A stretch of DNA of 64,000 nt from the NCBI GenBank assembly GCA_020736575.1, contig JAGPYM010000001.1, positions 620,001-684,000 on the forward strand. Reading direction: 5' to 3'. Positions within the stretch are counted from its first letter, which is position 1; every line of letters begins with the position of its first letter. Of this stretch, positions 48,440 through 59,927 are shown in pieces. Source of the DNA: Thelonectria olida (taxonomy: Eukaryota > Ascomycota > Sordariomycetes > Hypocreales > Nectriaceae). The notes under the pieces are model-generated. The model was not told the DNA's origin and made no database searches. It saw only the letters and a list, made by a program, of their open reading frames with translations. The translations under genes and the position numbers were made by a program.

Positions 48440-50080
48440 GGGAAGCCTCTTTCGGACGCACCCACACCTTTGCGACGACAAATGTTGATTCAACGTCGAG
48501 ATACACGCGTCGACTTTCAAGCGATGACGAGTTGGCCGAGGCCTGGCACTAAATTTCAAGCGACAATTTACGAACAGGCCAAGTTTGTGATTCTGGTGTG
48601 GTTGAACAAAAGTCTGAGTAAGATCGGACTCGGGTGCGACGAACTGTCCATTTCTGCCACGAGGCCTCATTCAAGGCACCACAAACCCCATGTTCCTCGG
48701 CGTGTTGTCAGGTGTACCGGGTCCACGGCTATGGACGAGCGATGTTGATCGGACAGTTACGATGATGCGGGGGAGACTCAATTGCTCCCGAACCCCGAAA
48801 AATATTCAAACACAGAAGCGGTGTTGTCATGCTCGAGGGGACGTTTTGGTGGCGAACCATGGACTCATTGTGATCATCGGTGACGGATTGACTCATTCAG
48901 CTGGAACGGCCAATACAATTAGCAGGCAGGGTGAGCCGCCCACTGTCAGTATTACAACTGGGCACTTGAAAGCCCCCAACGTCGTCTATTATTACCGGGC
49001 GACGACAATACTCGGTTGCCTGGGTTGGCATAGTGCATTGACGCGTGGCTTCAAGGACGCGAGAGTCCTAGAGAGGCGTTGATGTCGGAGGTTGTAAGCA
49101 AAGGAGAGCCAACTATTATTGCCCACGGGACGGAGAAACACCAGGTTTTGTCGGGTCGATTCGGTCAAAGTGAATACGGATACAACTCTTCCTTTCTCTG
49201 CCTCTCGCGACAACTTCGTTTCGCCTGTAGAAACCAAAATCGAAGATGGACGATTATGAGGGAGACACGCTGAGTCTGTGTGAAGATCAAGAAGCAGGGT
49301 TCCCCATATTTGCTCGGAAGAAGACCCTGCATTACTTACGTGCATCAGCCCGAGGTCCCGAACTCCTCAGTTGCAAGCCCGTCACTAATTTGACAACCTG
49401 ACACCACCCCACCGACATGTCAATACGTACACAGATGTGCAAGCAAGTTGCACGAATAATCAGACTTTGTTTTTTCCGCCTTTTGAGCCTCATTCAAGTG
49501 ACACCATGTCTCAGCCCGTCTCTCTCCGACTCCTCCCAAGACGCGCGACATGCGACAACTATTTCAGGGTGTCCAGGCGGGCAGTGAGCAACAAGTGTTG
49601 CTGTTCCCGGGCGAAGAGCTGAGCCCCAACATGCGACCACCACTCCATCAGGCGCTCTCATTGGCATTCTCGTCGACTTCGGCTCGCATTGCTTGCAGTT
49701 TCCAGGGCATTGCTCCACACCCCTCAGCCCGGCTCACGCTCAGCTGGTCCAATATCCCCTGTTCACGCCGTTCTCGTGACGGGCCGCTGCAAATGCGGGA
49801 GCAGGAGAGATCCAAAGAGCTGCTATCAAATAAGCCTGTGGCCGCATGTCGCCCCTCAGTCGATGAAACGTCAGGCACTGCAGGCAGCACTTGTTTTCCT
49901 TCGCAGCCTCGCTCTGCATGAGGCTCACGGCGCTTGCCTACCTCCTTCGTACTATTTATAATCGAGCCTCGTCGTTGACCATTGCCGGCTCTCGTTTCTC
50001 TTTTGACTTTCCCGTCTCGACTATCCGATGCCACAAACATCAAACCTACCCTCTGGTGTGCCCGTCTTCAACGATACATC
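48440..50080. other. Intergenic, 1.6 kb, upstream of the NLR-type gene
   Basis: No supported gene. Short overlapping frames of about 130 codons on both strands (49550-50043) show no domain. The last 150 bases are pyrimidine-rich and suit the leader of the next gene. Confidence 0.55.
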
Positions 50081-53000
50081 ATGGTGACATCTTTTCCCTA
50101 CTTCCGAGGCCCCCAAGCGCCTGCAGAGGGCCCTTCTCAGCCTATCGACGCTTCTCCGCAGACAAGTCAAGTCCAGGGCTCCGAGAATCGTTCAATCCTC
50201 CGCTACGAAATCACCGCCGTCTACACACATCCCGAGGCCAAGGTGGACATTGTTCTTGTTCACGGTCTCAACGGCTCTCCAGACAAGACCTGGACGGCCA
50301 AGAATGGTGTTTTCTGGCCCGTCGATCTTTTGCCGGCGTCGCTGAAGGATGTCTATGCCAATGTACTCGTTTACGGCTACAATGCTGATGTCTACTCCAA
50401 CAAAAACGACCAGAGCGCCAGCGACAACTTCATTCATCAGCATGCGCAAACTCTCATCACAAACCTGACTCTCTATCGAAGAAGCGTCGGAACATTCAAG
50501 AACCCAATTATATGGGTGGCTCACAGCCTCGGTGGAATCCTCGTCAAGAGGGCGTTGCTGTACTCCAACGATGTCCGCGCCGCCCATCACGACGACTACC
50601 GATCAATTCATGTCTCAACATTTGGTCTCATCTTTCTTGGCACCCCGCATGTTGGCTCCGATGCTGCAACGTGGGGTCTAATGCTGCAAGCAATGTCGGA
50701 TGCCGTGATTTTGAGGAGGTTTCTTGAGACAGAATCGGTGCTCCTCAAGACGCTCAAGAAAGACAATGAGACTCTCGCCAACATTAACAGTCACTTCTTG
50801 GACATATACCAACGTTTTCGTATTCACATGGCTCATGAGAACCACAAGACCGATATTAGGGGAACCAAGTAAGTCCATGATCCATGCCTCATCTCCATGC
50901 TGTTGTCGACACCACTTACTGACTATTTTTAGAATCATCATCGTCGACGCCAACTCGGCGAGCCCACAACTACCGGGAGTCACATACTACGGCATCGAGA
51001 AGACACATTCTGGAATGTGCAAGTTCGATAGCCCCAACGCACCAGGATATCGGAACATTTCCACCGATATCAGACAATGGGTCATTGATGCCCCTACCGT
51101 GATCCAAGTGCGTTGGGAAGTCGAAGAGGAGGAGAGAAAGGCCCGGGCGATGATCGAGGTCACGGAGAGAATGACTCCATACACGACCCCTCACATCTCT
51201 CAAATCATCTCTCAGGGAGACGGGAATGCCGATCAGGCACCACTCACAGCAATGAAGGATTTAACAGGCTCAAGCCCAGTTATTCTACCTGTCCAGGAGC
51301 CATTTACCGCTCGTGCGCCAATGACTCAGATGATGGATGAACCTCTCTTTATTCATCCTGAGAGATTTCGGCCAAATTCTTACTTCAGGGGCCGCCAACA
51401 AGAGTTGGAGGATCTTCACCAAATGCTCATGGACAAGCGGCGTCGAGAGCAGGGCACATCGGCAGTTCTGATTTGGGCAGTTCCCGGAGGCGGCAAATCT
51501 TGTCTCGCTCGAGAATATGCTTTCAGACACAGATATGACTACCCCGGAGGCATTTTCTGGATTCGCGGCAAGGTCAAGGAAGATCTCGAGGATGGCTTCT
51601 TGAAGATGGCCAAGAGCCCAACCATCAGAGCAGACATCCGGGTCGAGGATGAATCAGACCTTCAGGAGCCCGGCACGGCCATTCCTTTGGTTCGGAAGTG
51701 GTTGAACCGCAATGAGAACTGGCTTCTCATCCTCGATGGAATTCTGCGTGACACGCCCAGGCTCTCCAAGTACATCCCGGACGGGAAGAACACGAGCCTC
51801 ATTTTCACCTCGACCGATTCCTCCATCGCTGGGAACCACAAGTTCGATGCTCCTCGAAAGATTGAACTGGGGCCACTTGATGAAGACGATGCTCAAATCA
51901 TGCTCTTGGAGGAGATGGATAAGAAAAAGCCCTGGACTCAGGACGATCTCAGCCGTGCCCTTGAGGCTGTTCGGCTGATGGGTTGCTTACCGCTGGCAAT
52001 TCACGCCGCGGCCAAGCAGTTGAGAGCCACGCGGGAACCTCTGTCCAAGTACATCCGCTCATACAGAAATCGACCACGAGCCGGGGGGCTGGGCGCGTAC
52101 AAGGGCGTTCGCGAGAAGCTGCAGGAACGCGGTGAGACTGCAGCGCTCAACCTGATGTACCTTTTATCGTTCTTCACAGCACGCGTTCCCGTCGAGCTGC
52201 TCGCACTTGGCCTCAAGGCCCTCGACAAGCGAACCCCCGTCCTCACACGGGACTCGATGGGCAAGGGCAGTCTGAACAAGACCTTCACTGTCCTTATTGC
52301 ATTTGCCCTCATCGAGCGCGACGAGATCGAAGACATTCCATCGCGAAGCAACACAAGTCCAGACTTATCCCGCCAGAGCACAAGGTCTACTGAACTCCTG
52401 GATGTGTTGAAGATCCACTGCGTCGTGCAAACCTTCTTCCGAGAGACGTTGGAGAAGGAAAATCAGGTGGGGTTCTGGCTCGAGAGAGCGGCGGCTGTGT
52501 TCTGCCGGTCGTTTGACGAAGGAAACGAGCGCCACAGGCGAAACCCAGAAGTCGGTCTACCCGACGACTATCGCAGATACGCAGCTCAATGTCGAAAGAT
52601 TTTGGAACACATCAGTCGCGTCGACAAGCCGACGGCCGAGTTGCGAGCGGCTGAAGCAGCGTTGCAGAGCCGACTCGGAGATATTCAGGGGTGCTGTTCC
52701 ACCCTCTCAAGCGCAATGACGACCGATTGCTTGGAAGAAGACGGAAAGGGTCCACATGTGTCAATTTTTGAGCGAACGAACAGCCTGTCCATGCCTAGCC
52801 CGGCCTCAGCAATCGACGACAAAGGTGACGGGTCTCTAGGAGTGGTTGGAACGGGCAGTTTGGAGCCGCTAGGTTTGGGAGATCGGCAGACTAGCTCGTC
52901 TACCCTTCCAACGAATGTTCCTTATCCCCAGCAGGAGACCATTCCAGGGCCGCCAGAAGTTTTCGACTACGAGCATCTCGTAGATGGGGGCGCATCGTCG

Positions 53001-54443
53001 TCCCATGATGGAGAAGGGGACGAGGGGGTCGTCTTAGAGACCCACCGCACTGTCCGCAGGCAGAACAAGATGAGGTACCACGATAGAGCCGGTGCTTGGC
53101 GTGAGACGAAGATGAAAGTCACGGAGCCGCGTGTGAGCATCAGCAAAGCGGTTGCTCTAGGCCAGTTTTCGTCTATCGTCTCAACGCTGTCTCAACCCGC
53201 TGATTCCCGAAGTGGAACTCCAGTTCCTGTCTTCACCGATGCTGGACAACACCTTTTTCACATCCAGAGCGCGAGTCAGCATGTTTCGGCCGACGGCAAC
53301 CTTGACGAGGAAGTTGAATGCCAAAAGGTCGGTGTGGCACATGAGAGATCTACACTCGACGAAAACTCTGGCAATACCATTAGCCATGTCAAGACAGGCC
53401 GGCCGAGAGGGTACAGCAGCCCTTCGATGGCGACACGGCCAATCCATCAATTACGGACAAAGGGACATCTCCCGACTCGAGATGCCTTGGACGAGAATCC
53501 ATTTGTCGAGGGGAGCAGTTTCGGAGGCGTTTCTATCCCTTCGCCCCGCCATGGCGATTCAGCCTGGAGGCCTCCCTCTCAAGACGGTCTCTCGAGTTTC
53601 TCCCAGAGCCACTCAGACTCGTGTCTCGAGACAGACATTGGCCAATGGGCACCTCCCGGTTTACCTATAGTTGTCAGCTCAACGAGCACTCTAAGCCCCG
53701 TGGTTCCTCCACATCGTCCACCACGGTCCCATCGTGGAGCCCCAGGCTCTGGCATCGCAGGCCAGGGCATCTCCAGTTCTCTCCCGAACAGCCACGGAAC
53801 CACTCTTCGTCCTACCCACTGGCACCTGTCCTCCCTCCAGCCAGACGGCTACTCCTCCCAACCCCTATCCCGCCATCCTTCCTCCACCTCCCACGCCGAG
53901 TCCCTCCCTACCTTGGAGCATCAGCACCTCAGCCGCCCCACCTCGAGGAACGCAACGTCACGCAACGTGCCCATCCAGACTCGCCGTGCTCCCTCGCTGG
54001 CGAGGACAGAGCCGTCGCCGCGCATCACGACGGGCTTCGAGGACGCCCCCACGAGCTACCAGGTGTGGCAGCAGCGTCACCACGCCGGGCCCTGGAGCTC
54101 CGAACGGGCTTCTCCTCGGTGGGACGCGCACAACCACCAGCACTCACATGCTGCGTCGTCGTCTTCTGCCGTGTCAGACGCGGTGGAGATGGTGAGGTCG
54201 GGGTCTGGGGGGATCCAGTTTAATGGGCGCATCGTCGAGTTTGGACAGTCGCCCTTGGGCGAGAGCGTGTATCCACTCGAGATCCCCGAGACGGAAGAGT
54301 TGCTTTGGGAACAGCACGACGAGGCCTCGGCGACGATGAGCCGTGATGGGAGTAGGAGCAGAAGCAGAGGCAGGGGACGGTCGCCTCTGGGCCTTGGGAT
54401 CGTCGAAGAGCGTCAAGCAGCAGAGCGGCGTGCATTGCCTTAG
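50081..54443 (+). CDS. NLR-type protein: SesB-like alpha/beta hydrolase + NB-ARC + disordered tail
   Basis: The exons are 50081-50868 and 50933-54443, giving 1432 residues. The N-terminal hydrolase (about 35-310) shows V-L-V-H-G-L-N-G-S, the nucleophile elbow A-H-S-L-G-G with Ser149, F-L-G-T-P-H-V-G-S-D, and T-H-S-G-M-C-K-F with the probable catalytic His288. This matches the SERAC1/SesB-type domain at the start of many fungal NOD-like receptors. The NB-ARC ATPase (about 415-720) has the P-loop V-P-G-G-G-K-S (Lys450), Walker B L-L-I-L-D (Asp531), S-L-I-F-T-S-T-D in place of the usual T-S-R, and G-C-L-P-L-A-I. A winged-helix region follows. After about residue 840 the protein is Ser/Pro-rich and disordered, ending in an R-S/R-G patch (S-R-S-R-S-R-G-R-G-R). 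No WD40, ankyrin or clear TPR array is seen. Role in self/non-self recognition is inference. Confidence 0.85.
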
Positions 54444-54774
54444 CGGCACTGTCTGATGACGTCGATGTCTCCTTTTGGGATGGAGTTCCGCGGTTTTATT
54501 TCTTTCTCTTTTCTCTTTTTCTTTGGCATTGGGTATTGGTGGGGACTGGGGTGATGTGCATGTGCTTCAAAATAGAGCATCCACTTCTACATGTACTTTG
54601 AGGTTGTAACAATAATGATGTCGGGCAACTTGTATTGGAGGAAAACTTCAAAGGGAGGCATAAAGGCGGTTTTGCATTCAAAGACTAAAATAGCAAGAAA
54701 TTCAAAGCATTCTCGTACTCAAAAACCAACATGAGGAAATATCTTCCTCGCTCAGACTGAAATTTCAGGAACTC
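54444..54774. other. Convergent 3' region
   Basis: About 330 bases between the NLR-type gene and the secreted-protein gene. It contains a T/C-rich stretch (54495-54525). No gene. Confidence 0.6.
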
Positions 54775-55715
54775 CTAGAGGTAATTACGGGCTCTCTTCT
54801 CCAACGCCCTTTTACGTCGCTTAACCTCATCCACGGGCAATGTAGGATTTTCACAACCCCCGGGAACAAGATCGTAGCAACGCCTCGTACCACACGCACA
54901 AGACCCGTCGTAGACGCAGACAGAGCCGCTCTGGCAGCTCCCGTCAAGGGGGCACTCGTTCTGCGCCGCACAGGGGCCGGTAACATTGGCCCTCCATCCG
55001 GGGGTCTCATCGACACTGGCGGCAACGCGTACGCAAAGACCAACGACAGGTGGATTTCCGGATTCCGCATCTCTGCCGGTGACGCCAAAGGCACCAGAGA
55101 GACCGGCTCGGAGACAACTGCACATACCCGATCCTGCAGAGCATGCGAAGTGCGATGAGCCGGAAACGCCTGTTGCAGCCGGAGCGCAGCCGACGTTGAG
55201 GTATCTAGTCCTAGTTAAAGTTACTGCAGATGTTGGAAGTGTAGTAGTGACGGCCGTGATTTGGGCCCAGCATCTGCAAGCTGATGAGAACTGGCGTGGC
55301 TTTGGACAACGATCCCAACTCCATGCGCCGTTGTCAAGGTCGTCGGCTCTGAGAATAGCGCCGTCTATTTGACTAGGCTCTGGGGGCGATGTGGTATCCG
55401 TTACTGTATTCGCAGGCCTCTTCTCGCGCGGAATCCTTGTGATGTACCTAGTGATTGTTGTCATGACCAATCTGACACGTCAGGAAGACCAGAACCTGAA
55501 GCTTTTGTTTTGGCTCAGAAATCTGCTTACACGGGAGCCGGCCGGACCGTCGTCGCAAGTATGCTGCTGCATCGAGAACGGCGAGACGAGATGCCAGAAT
55601 CTGTTCTAGTCACATACTGAGCGCAATTGTCATTCCGGCATTGACTGTGACTGCCTGCCTGGCCTAAAGAGGCCCAAACCATAACTTGGACGAGAAGTAA
55701 AAGGGCTGTCTTCAT
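54775..55715 (-). CDS. Predicted secreted cysteine-containing protein
   Basis: The exons are 55715-55531 and 55471-54775, giving 293 residues. A clear signal peptide opens it (M-K-T-A-L-L-L-L-V-Q-V-M-V-W-A-S-L-G-Q-A, cut near residue 20). Next comes a C-R-N-D-N-C-A segment followed by R-C-S-S-I-L-A-T-T-V-R-P, a pattern common at the start of secreted ascomycete proteins. The middle is Thr-rich with scattered Cys. The C-terminal part is denser in Cys (C-P-L-D-G-S-C, C-V-Y-D-G-S-C-A-C, R-R-C-Y-D, G-G-C-E-N-P). It ends in a basic tail with dibasic pairs (K-R-R-K-R-A-L-E-K-R-A-R). I know no function; an extracellular or wall protein or an effector is possible. It is convergent with the NLR-type gene. 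Confidence 0.78.
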
Positions 55716-58700
55716 TTCGAGAATATGACCGGGCGCTTTCGCAGCATAATTTATTCGTGGGTATAGCTGATATGCGATCTATAGCAACTTCGAAGGAGCA
55801 ACATAGCCATGACTCGCTGGCTTATGCGATTTATACCTCGAGAGCCAGAGGCAAAGCGTAACAACATCGTCTACTGCGTGGTCAGGGTGGTTACTCAATC
55901 GTGTACTATTCAGATTGCAAGCGAGCGTTGTCAACCAGTCTCATTCGTGACTGTGTTCGAAACGTTCACTGTGAAGCCCTCACATTACGAAGGTGCTCTG
56001 GCTTTCATGTGAGTCGCTATGACATCAACTTGATAGGCAACGAGGTCGAGATGTCTCGGCGGGTCCGAAATCAGTAGCACGAAGAAGAGATGACTCTCGG
56101 GTTCGGACCGCGTGCTTGCTCTCTTGTGTGGCTCTCGACGGGTCGAGAGATAAAGTCTCTTCCCGCTATGGATCCAGTTGTAGTCGCGGTTGACAAAGGT
56201 CCTTGGTAATCGGATTCAAATGGGCACAACTTTTTCTTGGCTGCATTGATAACTCTGTCGACGTCACGTCAGTTTCCCGGTATGGAGTGCCGATCCCTTG
56301 TCTCAGGATCGGCAGATACCCCAAGTGCAGACCAGGTGCTTGGACTAAATTTTTGTTTGGCAACGTAAAAGATGACAAAAAGCCGCCGTAGTCGCACGAA
56401 ATGTGATGTCTGGCTATGTGCCGAGCAAATGAGCATTGGGTTGTGCCGAAGCAAAAGGCCGGATCCCTGGGAGACAGCAAGGCTGCATGCTTTCATTGGA
56501 GGGACCCTCCAAGGATGTTGGTTGGTTCCGTCAGCATGTGGGAAGCTGGTGCAAAGATGGCGGATATGGCTTGAGTCTGAACTCAGGGACCTCGTTCTTC
56601 AGGGACTTGTCCTTGGCCAGGACTTCAGGGTCCTCCTGTTGACACCGGTCAAGCTATCCCCAAGCATCAAGTCGGAGAAATGTAGCACCAACCCAACCCA
56701 GCCGAACAACTTGTGCAAGTTGACTCAAGGGCACCACTACCTGGTAGATGTCAGTCGTTCTTGCTAGATCAGGTCTCAATACACAGTCCCGCAAGCATCA
56801 AAGTGTTTCATCGTAATGTTGCTCTAGTGGGCGAAATCATGCCTCCATCCTGTATAGGGCCGAGGAATGGGCACACAGGCAGACGCTGAGGCAGACACAG
56901 GCCGCTTAGCTCCACACCAGCTTACATCAAGGGTGGCCTATTGAGATATTTGCGTCCACGCAAGGAGAATTGAGAACATCCAACAGAATCGATGGTTCGT
57001 ACGTCGAGAACCCACCCATGCCTCCTTGGAGAGCAAGAGCCGCCCTGGGCGCGAAGGAGGGGTGCTAAGGTTGACTGAGGGGTGTGTGTTCGTCTCTGAG
57101 CTCAAGCATCAGGACCATGGGATCCACTGGCGACGGCCGAGACTGGCACGCTCGGTTAAAAACTGAGCGATGGGACACAAACCGTCCAATATCCTGAGGA
57201 CGCTCCTCTTTCACGTGGAGCCGCAGCCATGGCTGAGGGGCTGGAGGGGTATGTACGAAGAGACAATAAGCCTATCAAGACAAGCTGGCTGCACGGCGAC
57301 GAGCGAGGGAACGACGGCTGCGTGACGAGGCTGCAAGGTGGTGGAGCTGTCGAAATGATAACGGAGCTATCCATGGCACGTTAGCTACGGGACGGAGTAC
57401 GAATACGTCCTCAGAGGTCCATTCACGTCTCAGAGACGGCAGCGTGTTGCAGCGCAACATGTTGATTACGGGTCCGTCTCGGCCCAACGTCAGACTAGTT
57501 CGCCGTGTTGCAGGAGTCCATTGCATGTGCGCTTTGATGGATGGACGGGTGCAAGGTGCAAGGTGCAAGGGGCGAAGCAGGTGAAGGCCATTGAGGACGG
57601 GTGAGGTCTGGAAGAAGCTGATGAGAAGGGAATGGAAAGAGTGCAATCCATCTCTTTGGGCTGTGATTGGGCGAAGCTCACAGTTACAATTGCACTTCGT
57701 ACTGTATTTGGGACGCCTAGCGTGTAGCGGACACAGTGTCTCGACTTCCCTGTTACAGATACCAACCTCTCGAATCGCAAGGCGCCTTCCATTTGTTCCA
57801 CCTGCAGGGGCACCAGGAAGGACCGAAGGAATATCAAAATAATACGTACCTCGAAAGATTGTGTCTGACCGTAGGATGCTTGCTCACCACCTCACCACCA
57901 ACGACCACGACAACGGACGAAGCACAACGGACGAAGCACGACAACCATGCAGCTCATCTCAGCTCTGCTCCCAAAAATAAATGCCGCCCTTCCTTCACAC
58001 CATCTCAAGAGCTTCAGTTGTTTGTTTGCCGCGGGAACCTTGTCCAAATTGCCCAAGTCGCCCCTCCAAGCAATGCGGCTCCCTTGGCTTGACTTCACGT
58101 CAACTTCAAAAGTTTCATCGTCTCGCACGTTGTTCTTCTTCTAAATCCCGCCACATGTCAAATATTCATTTCCCCATTTCTCCACCTCCCCTCAAATTTT
58201 GATGCCAAAATCTCCAGAATGTCGTCAGGGTGTACCAGGGACGGACACCGTCCATTGTACTCTGTACAGCACAGTTCCTCTCCGTCGCCAATCTCGCTGA
58301 TGTTGATATTCAGGGCCCCCATCTCGCAGTGGAGCAATGGATCTCTCAAGGATCTTGCCCGGGGGTAGTTTGTGCCACTCCCTGCCCGCATGGAGCAGCT
58401 CGCAGCCTTTGGAGTCTTCGGTATCCTTCACAGGTCCCGCTCTGCCGTCATCCTCCTCGACTCCCAACTTGCGGCTCGTTCAGCGACTGGAGACACGAAA
58501 ACAAAACACTGGACCCTCTCGATAAAATACCGCAACAACTGTGTTATCGCAGAAGCCTCCCCCACCAACGTTCCCACTCCATCACCACCATCCAGTCAAT
58601 CCGTATCCTCTTATTAAGGTACCTCGCGAGAGTCCCTGAAACGGGCTCCCAGGGGTGTACTTTGTACCGTCGGCGTCAGTCCGGGCCCACAACGGCGTCG

Positions 58701-59024
58701 AATATGACGGAGGCGGTGTTGATACCAGGCGGCAAGAACGGCCGTCGAGTATCTGGGCGCCTTTGCAACATGAACGATTCAGCTCAGGATCCTCGCCATG
58801 GGCCATTACCAAGGGCAGCTCAGGGATACCACCAACTTTGCATCGGAATAGGACGTGTACAGAAAGTATTTAAGATGTCGAGGATGCCACCAAAACGGAG
58901 TCTCTTTCGATCCATCCAACCATCTCATCCTCAGTTCTTCACCATATCAAATCAAGCTTACTCCTTTTGATACCCAATAAACAGTCCAGCATTTGCTTTC
59001 ACTTCAACTTCCATATCCCTCACA
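55716..59024. other. Gene-poor stretch, 3.3 kb
   Basis: This holds the 5' flank of the secreted-protein gene and the promoter of the aldo/keto reductase. A 246-codon plus-strand frame at 58230-58970 abuts the reductase gene but has leader-like, unstructured composition and no domain. Other frames are shorter. Bases 58900-59020 look like a leader (CATCC and CACTTC-rich). Nothing else recognised. Confidence 0.5.
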
Positions 59025-59927
59025 ATGGCCCCCTCCGCTATCACTCCTGAGACCTCCCCTGAGCGTCAGATCTTCGTCAAGAAGGTCCCTCTCCGCCAGA
59101 ACTCTGTGACCCTCAACGACGGCAACGAGATCCCCCAGGTTGCCCTCGGTGTCTACAAGGCCCCCAACGGCCAGGAGACTGAGAATGCTGTCACTGCCGC
59201 CCTTGACGCCGGTTACCGCCACATCGACTCTGCCGCTCGCTACGCCAACGAGGAGGCTTGCGGACGTGCCATCCGTGCCTGGCTTGAGCGAACCGGCACT
59301 CCTCGTGAGGATGTCTTCATCACTTCCAAGCTCTGGGATGCCGACCACGGCTACGAGGCTACCTTTAACGCTCTCTGCGAGTCTCTGGACAAGTTCGGCC
59401 TTGACTACCTTGACCTCTACCTGATCCATTCTCCCGCTGAGTGCGAGGAGAAGCGCCTGGAGAGCTGGCGCGCTCTCGAGACTGCTCAGCGTCTCGGCAA
59501 GGTCAAGTCCATTGGTGTCTCCAACTTTGGTGCCGCCCACATTGAGAACCTACTCGAGAATGCCCGCGTTGTCCCCGCTGTCAACCAGGTCGAGGTCCAC
59601 CCCTTCTGCCAGCGTCAGCCTCTAGTTGACCTGTGCAACAAGAACGGCATCATCATCGAGGCTTACTCCCCGCTGGCCCGGGGTAACAAGCTCCAGGACC
59701 CTACCATCGGTGCCATCGCTGAAAAGTATGGCAAGACTCCTGCTCAGATCCTTCTCAACTGGAGCGCTTCCAAGGGCAACATTGTCCTGCCCAAGAGTTT
59801 GACTGCCCACCGCATCCAGAGCAACCTCCAGAGCTTCGACTTTAAGCTTGCCGACGAGGACGTCGCTACCATTGACGCTCTTGAGGAGAACTACGTCACT
59901 GGCTCCATGCACAAGTCTCACGACTAA
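59025..59927 (+). CDS. Aldo/keto reductase
   Basis: Single exon, 300 residues. NAD(P)H-dependent reductase of the (alpha/beta)8 AKR superfamily, acting on aldehydes or ketones in the cytosol. The catalytic tetrad is visible: Asp in D-A-G-Y-R-H-I-D-S-A, Tyr in A-R-Y-A-N-E, Lys in I-T-S-K-L-W and His in L-I-H-S-P. The AKR signatures G-K-V-K-S-I-G-V-S-N-F-G and the cofactor-binding I-V-L-P-K-S near the end are intact. Most close relatives are glycerol dehydrogenase- or xylose reductase-like; the exact substrate cannot be read. Codon choice is strongly biased to C-ending codons, suggesting high expression, and the gene has no introns. Confidence 0.92.
   Translation: MAPSAITPETSPERQIFVKKVPLRQNSVTLNDGNEIPQVALGVYKAPNGQETENAVTAALDAGYRHIDSAARYANEEACGRAIRAWLERTGTPREDVFITSKLWDADHGYEATFNALCESLDKFGLDYLDLYLIHSPAECEEKRLESWRALETAQRLGKVKSIGVSNFGAAHIENLLENARVVPAVNQVEVHPFCQRQPLVDLCNKNGIIIEAYSPLARGNKLQDPTIGAIAEKYGKTPAQILLNWSASKGNIVLPKSLTAHRIQSNLQSFDFKLADEDVATIDALEENYVTGSMHKSHD

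Noticed and set aside
58230..58970. 246-codon plus-strand frame just before the aldo/keto reductase
   Set aside because: It ends 55 bases before the reductase start and looks like open leader sequence; no conserved feature.
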